Notes under the pieces: model-generated
Seen by the model: only the letters and a program-made list of their open reading frames with translations
The model's database searches: none
What the model was told of the DNA's origin: nothing
Shown: positions 6,877-9,667 of the stretch, one piece after another
Position numbering within the stretch: the first letter of the stretch is position 1
Layout: the number at the start of each line of letters is the position of its first letter
Position numbers and translations under genes: made by a program
DNA from: Desulfobacterales bacterium
GTDB lineage: Bacteria > Desulfobacterota > Desulfobacteria > Desulfobacterales > Desulfosalsimonadaceae
Direction: 5' to 3'
Length of the DNA: 9,667 nt
Assembly: GCA_007127175.1 (NCBI GenBank)
Contig: SKZX01000243.1
Location: 1-9,667 of the forward strand

Positions 6877-7076
6877 CTTTACTCCTCGGATTTCGGTAAT
6901 GGACTGGCTTTGAAATATGCGACAGGCACAAACAACGCCTCGTTTCTATACGGTAATAGGTGAAACCCGGGTTCATGTCAAGGACTGCGCCGGTAAAGAC
7001 TTGCCCCGGGCAACGGCAATCTGCTAAAACAAGACATCGACATGGATTGTTAAATTCTCACAGGGAGCGCTTGCCC
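6877..7076. promoter_or_regulatory. Divergent intergenic region with palindromes
   Basis: These 200 bp separate the divergent HAD-polA and transporter units and must hold both promoters. A 13-bp inverted repeat, TTGCCC-C-GGGCAA (7001-7013), and a palindrome, AACCCGGGTT (6964-6973), are visible. A weak rightward promoter is possible: TTGCCC (7001-7006), 18 bp, then TAAAAC (7025-7030) with a TG in the extended -10 position. In that case the inverted repeat would cover the -35 box. CGGTAAT occurs twice in the same orientation (6894-6900 and 6951-6957). I found no convincing leftward promoter for the HAD gene. Confidence 0.35.
7062..7067 (+). promoter_or_regulatory. Ribosome binding site fixing the permease start
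   Basis: AGGGAG sits 9 nt before the ATG at 7077. It favours this start over the longer in-frame ATG at 6960, whose extra 39 residues are basic and polar, do not resemble the family, and would be read across the palindromes. Confidence 0.6.
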
Positions 7077-8129
7077 ATGGACACTCAAACCGGACTTTCC
7101 CGCGAACTGCGCATCATGTTTGCAATTGCCTGCTTTATCATCATTATCGCCGGTATAAGGGCAGCAGCGGGCATCATGGTGCCTTTTTTTCTGTCCGTTT
7201 TCATCGCGATCATCTGCACGCCCCCACTGTTCTGGATGCAGAACAAGGGGGTCCCGAAACTTCTGGCCATTGCGTTTATCGTGGTTGTCCTCATGGCGGC
7301 CGGCTACTGGCTGATCCTTCTCATCAGCGCATCCGTCGCGGACTTTACCGCTTCATTGCCCGTGTATCAGCAGAAAATCCTTGAAGAATCGGCCACGATG
7401 GTTCAATGGTTACAGGCACGGGGAGTCGACGTTTCGGAAAAAATGATCCAGGAATACATGGACCCGTCCGTGGCCATGCAGATGGCGGCAATTGTCCTGA
7501 CCGGCCTGAGCGCCGTTTTGACCAATTCTTTCCTGATATTTCTCACGGTGCTGTTCATTCTCCTGGAAGCGTCCGGCATGCCGGACAAGTTCAGGGCGGC
7601 CTTTAAAAACCCGGAAAAATCATTGCAGGGGATCAAGCGCTTTACCACAAGCGTGAACCGCTACCTTGCCCTGAAAACCATTTTCTCCCTTGCCACGGGT
7701 ATTGCCGTCGCTTTATGGCTGATGGTCCTGGGCGTGGATTACGCTCTTTTATGGGGCCTGACAGCTTTCATGCTCAACTATGTCCCCAATATCGGCTCCA
7801 TTATCGCTGCCGTTCCCGCGGTCCTGATGGCGCTCATCCAGCTTGGCGCCTGGTCCGCCGCACTGGCCGGAGCGGGCTTTCTGGCGGTGAACCTCGTCAT
7901 CGGCAGCCTGTTGGAGCCAAGGTTCATGGGCAGGGGGCTTGGGCTGTCCACGCTGATTGTATTCCTGTCGCTTGTTTTCTGGGGCTGGGTGCTTGGCCCC
8001 GTGGGGATGCTGCTTTCGGTGCCGCTGACCATGATTTTCAAAATAGCGCTGGAAAGCAGCGAAGAAACGCGATGGCTGGCGGTGATGCTGGGGAGCGACA
8101 CTGTATCCCCGCCAACGGGCCAGCATTGA
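7077..8129 (+). CDS. AI-2E family transporter (PerM/YdiK/TqsA-like permease)
   Basis: This is a 350-residue inner-membrane permease, the usual family length. Hydrophobic segments lie near residues 13-33, 35-49, 60-84, 135-166, 203-222, 224-248, 258-280 and 290-322, with a soluble periplasm- or cytoplasm-facing stretch at about 88-132. Two family signatures are present: NYVPNIGSIIAAVPA (234-248), and LLEPRFMGRGLGLS (278-291) followed by FWGWVLGPVGMLLSVPL (301-317). TqsA exports autoinducer-2 in E. coli, but other members move unrelated solutes or act in Na+/H+ exchange, so the substrate is open. No luxS or other quorum gene is in the window. The MFS permease gene follows 68 bp downstream on the same strand without a visible terminator, so the two are probably co-transcribed. 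Confidence 0.92.
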   Translation: MDTQTGLSRELRIMFAIACFIIIIAGIRAAAGIMVPFFLSVFIAIICTPPLFWMQNKGVPKLLAIAFIVVVLMAAGYWLILLISASVADFTASLPVYQQKILEESATMVQWLQARGVDVSEKMIQEYMDPSVAMQMAAIVLTGLSAVLTNSFLIFLTVLFILLEASGMPDKFRAAFKNPEKSLQGIKRFTTSVNRYLALKTIFSLATGIAVALWLMVLGVDYALLWGLTAFMLNYVPNIGSIIAAVPAVLMALIQLGAWSAALAGAGFLAVNLVIGSLLEPRFMGRGLGLSTLIVFLSLVFWGWVLGPVGMLLSVPLTMIFKIALESSEETRWLAVMLGSDTVSPPTGQH

Positions 8130-8135
8130 AACCAT

Positions 8136-8191
8136 CGACAACCTACAACCTACAACTTACAACCTACAACTTATAACCCACAACTTACAAC
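8136..8191 (+). repeat. Array of eight heptamers, consensus YTACAAC
   Basis: Exactly eight 7-bp units run head to tail. Units 2, 3 and 5 are CTACAAC, units 4 and 8 are TTACAAC, and units 1, 6 and 7 (CGACAAC, TTATAAC, CCACAAC) carry one or two changes. The array begins 6 nt after the stop of the upstream permease gene and ends 6 nt before the ATG of the MFS gene, so it occupies almost the whole 68-nt gap. The top strand has a single G (8137), so the transcript would be almost unable to fold and contains no Shine-Dalgarno sequence. Confidence 0.9.
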
Positions 8192-8197
8192 TCCCCA

Positions 8198-9370
8198 ATG
8201 CCCCCTTCAAAAACCAGAACGATCCTGAGCGCGCACTACTTCCTGTACTTCGGTATACTGGGCGTTTACCTGCCGTACTTCAACCTCTACTGCTACCATC
8301 TGGATTTTTCAGGCTTTCAGATCGGCCTGCTGTCGGCATTGCGAACGTTTTCAACAGCCCTTTTCCCGCTTATCTGGGGGGTGCTCGCAGATAAATACGA
8401 TATCCGGCGGCCCATTTTTATCACCAGCATCATCTGCAGCACCACCATATGGTCATTATACCTGCTGACGGCCGATTTCAAGATGATGCTCATCATCACC
8501 GCGTTTTACGGCATATTTTACGCACCGATCATATCGTTTCTCGAATCCTTTTCCATGGACCTCCTGGCGGCCAGGAAAAACGACTACGGCCACCTCCGGG
8601 TGTGGGGGTCGCTGAGCTTTATCCTGGTGGTGATCCTGGTCGGCCGCCTTATCGACATGTATTCCGCGGCCATCATACTCGTTCTCATCCTTGGCGGTTC
8701 AGCGGTTCAGTCTTTCCTGGCCTTTGCCGTTCCAAGGGTACCCGCAAGAAAGCGGGAAACCGCATTTGCCGCAAGCATCAAAATGTTTCTCAATCGCCGG
8801 GCCATGGTATTCTTGTTCTGCGCTTTTTTAATGCTGGCCAGCCACGGGACCTACTACGGTTTTTTTTCCATACACCTTGAACAGATGGGTTATACGGGCG
8901 CCTTTATCGGCTTTGCATGGGCGCTTGCATCCATTGCCGAAATCGCTGTCATGGTTGGCTCCGCAAGGATTTTTGGCCGCTTCAACGTTGAAAACGTCCT
9001 GATTTTTTCGTTTTTCGCCGCAACCCTGCGCTGGGTGCTCCTGGCCGGGGCCGAATCCTCCGGGCTGATCCTGTTTACCCAGGTTTTCCACGCGTTCTCG
9101 TACGGCAGCTTTCATGTCGCCAGCATTCTCTACATTGACAAGCTGGCGCCGCCCGAGGCCAAAACCCTGGGCCAGGCCCTGAATAACGCCGCGACCTACG
9201 GCATGGGCATCATGGTCGGGTTTTTCGGGTCCGGATATTTATTCGAAAAAATCGGGGCGCCGAACCTGTTTTTGATTTGCGCTGCGCTGGCGCTGACAGG
9301 CGGCATTTTTCTGCTTCATGAAAAAACCGTGCGCAAGGGCCGACTGCCTATGGACCCGGACGGATCGTGA
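8198..9370 (+). CDS. MFS permease, HcaT/LacY-like (MFS_1_like, PPP type)
   Basis: This is a 390-residue inner-membrane transporter of the major facilitator superfamily. About twelve hydrophobic segments are visible, six on each side of a basic central loop at about 180-200 (VPARKRETAF). A motif A-like loop, GVLADKYDIRRPI (61-73), lies between segments 2 and 3. YGHLRVWGSLSFI (130-142) is typical of the group containing HcaT, the 3-phenylpropionate permease, and the related LacY-like proteins; LGQALNNAATYGMG (324-337) in the second half is also group-like. Glu115 lies in a membrane segment and could take part in proton coupling. Substrate cannot be told from sequence, and no aromatic-acid catabolic genes are nearby. 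The ATG at 8198 has no ribosome site; a heptamer array lies directly before it. The last 23 bp overlap the end of mltA on the other strand. Confidence 0.9.
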   Translation: MPPSKTRTILSAHYFLYFGILGVYLPYFNLYCYHLDFSGFQIGLLSALRTFSTALFPLIWGVLADKYDIRRPIFITSIICSTTIWSLYLLTADFKMMLIITAFYGIFYAPIISFLESFSMDLLAARKNDYGHLRVWGSLSFILVVILVGRLIDMYSAAIILVLILGGSAVQSFLAFAVPRVPARKRETAFAASIKMFLNRRAMVFLFCAFLMLASHGTYYGFFSIHLEQMGYTGAFIGFAWALASIAEIAVMVGSARIFGRFNVENVLIFSFFAATLRWVLLAGAESSGLILFTQVFHAFSYGSFHVASILYIDKLAPPEAKTLGQALNNAATYGMGIMVGFFGSGYLFEKIGAPNLFLICAALALTGGIFLLHEKTVRKGRLPMDPDGS

Positions 9371-9667
9371 CGATATAAACCCGGCCGGGGTGCTGCATAT
9401 GTCCGGCTGCGGTTTCGGCTTCAACCCCGGTGCCCCAGAACAGGTCGGCGCGGCGCGGCCCGCGGATGGCCGACCCGGTATCCTGGTTCAACGCAAACCG
9501 TGAAAAATCGACCCACTTTTCAATACCGCCCGCCCCGTCATCCGCCGGTTTGCTGCTTTGGATAAACAGCAGCGCTCCCGGAGGAAAAGCTTCCTGGTCC
9601 AGTGCCACCGAACGCCCCTCTGTCAACGGCACATCGATGCACCCACGGGCAACGTGCGCCCCTTCGG
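9348..9667 (-). CDS. mltA: Membrane-bound lytic murein transglycosylase A, C-terminal part (5' end outside window)
   Basis: About 106 codons of the 3' end are inside the window, and the frame stays open to the right edge. MltA cleaves the MurNAc-GlcNAc bond of peptidoglycan in the periplasm, forming 1,6-anhydro ends, and is normally an outer-membrane lipoprotein. The visible part is the family's 3D domain, named for its three aspartates: VPLTEGRSVALDQEAFPPG (Asp at ALDQ), ALNQDTGSAIRG, and ADLFWGTG, ending in MQHPGRVYIV. The Asp in QDTG is the likely counterpart of the family's catalytic Asp, by analogy. The lipoprotein signal and the MltA barrel domain must lie beyond 9667 and cannot be checked. 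The TAG stop at 9350-9348 falls within the last codons of the convergent MFS gene. Confidence 0.92.
   Translation of the reverse strand, partial: EGAHVARGCIDVPLTEGRSVALDQEAFPPGALLFIQSSKPADDGAGGIEKWVDFSRFALNQDTGSAIRGPRRADLFWGTGVEAETAAGHMQHPGRVYIVTIRPGP

Noticed and set aside
6960..7076. Longer start for the AI-2E family permease
   Set aside because: The 39 added residues are basic and unlike the family, no ribosome site precedes 6960, and AGGGAG is well placed for the ATG at 7077.
9380..9389. CCCGGCCGGG palindrome after the MFS stop as a terminator
   Set aside because: It has no loop or T run and lies in mltA coding sequence.

Overview
The window looks like ordinary chromosome from a Gram-negative, moderately GC-rich bacterium. 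The partial MltA-type lytic transglycosylase at the right edge implies a periplasm and outer membrane. The methionine aminopeptidase with an N-terminal SEC-C zinc motif, the polA gene behind a HAD phosphatase, and short degenerate intergenic repeats would fit Desulfobacterota (sulfate-reducer-like Deltaproteobacteria). That placement is an inference from gene style, not a demonstrated assignment. I see no rRNA, tRNA, CRISPR array, insertion sequence, integrase or phage gene.

Layout: (1) 1-210 is an AT-rich upstream region. (2) 211-2052 (+) encodes a 613-residue unknown polytopic membrane protein with a helical soluble region and a glycine-zipper-like tail. (3) 2071-2985 (-) is methionine aminopeptidase with a SEC-C zinc knuckle, behind a near-consensus sigma-70 promoter at 3110-3138. 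(4) The space up to 3370 holds that promoter, a short hexamer repeat and a nested dyad in front of a small gene. (5) 3371-3553 (+) encodes a 60-residue unknown protein. (6) 6876 down to 3573 (-) is a two-gene operon, a HAD phosphatase overlapping polA by 11 bp. (7) 7077-9370 (+) carries two inner-membrane transporters, an AI-2E/PerM-family permease and an MFS permease of the HcaT/LacY-like type, separated by a 56-bp array of eight heptamers. (8) 9348-9667 (-) is the 3' end of mltA, overlapping the MFS gene tail to tail.

Functionally, this is mostly housekeeping: N-terminal Met removal, DNA repair and replication (PolA), phosphate-ester clean-up (the HAD enzyme) and peptidoglycan turnover (MltA), plus two transporters of unknown substrate. 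The HAD-polA pair may be coupled through repair chemistry if the HAD enzyme is a phosphoglycolate phosphatase. Three tail-to-tail gene pairs are packed with gaps of 18 and 19 bp and one 23-bp overlap, with no obvious intrinsic terminators.

I did not find a convincing new multi-gene system. The items most worth a second look are the heptamer array that takes the place of a Shine-Dalgarno sequence before the MFS gene, the glycine-zipper membrane protein, the HAD-polA coupling, and the repeats and dyads around 3194-3339.
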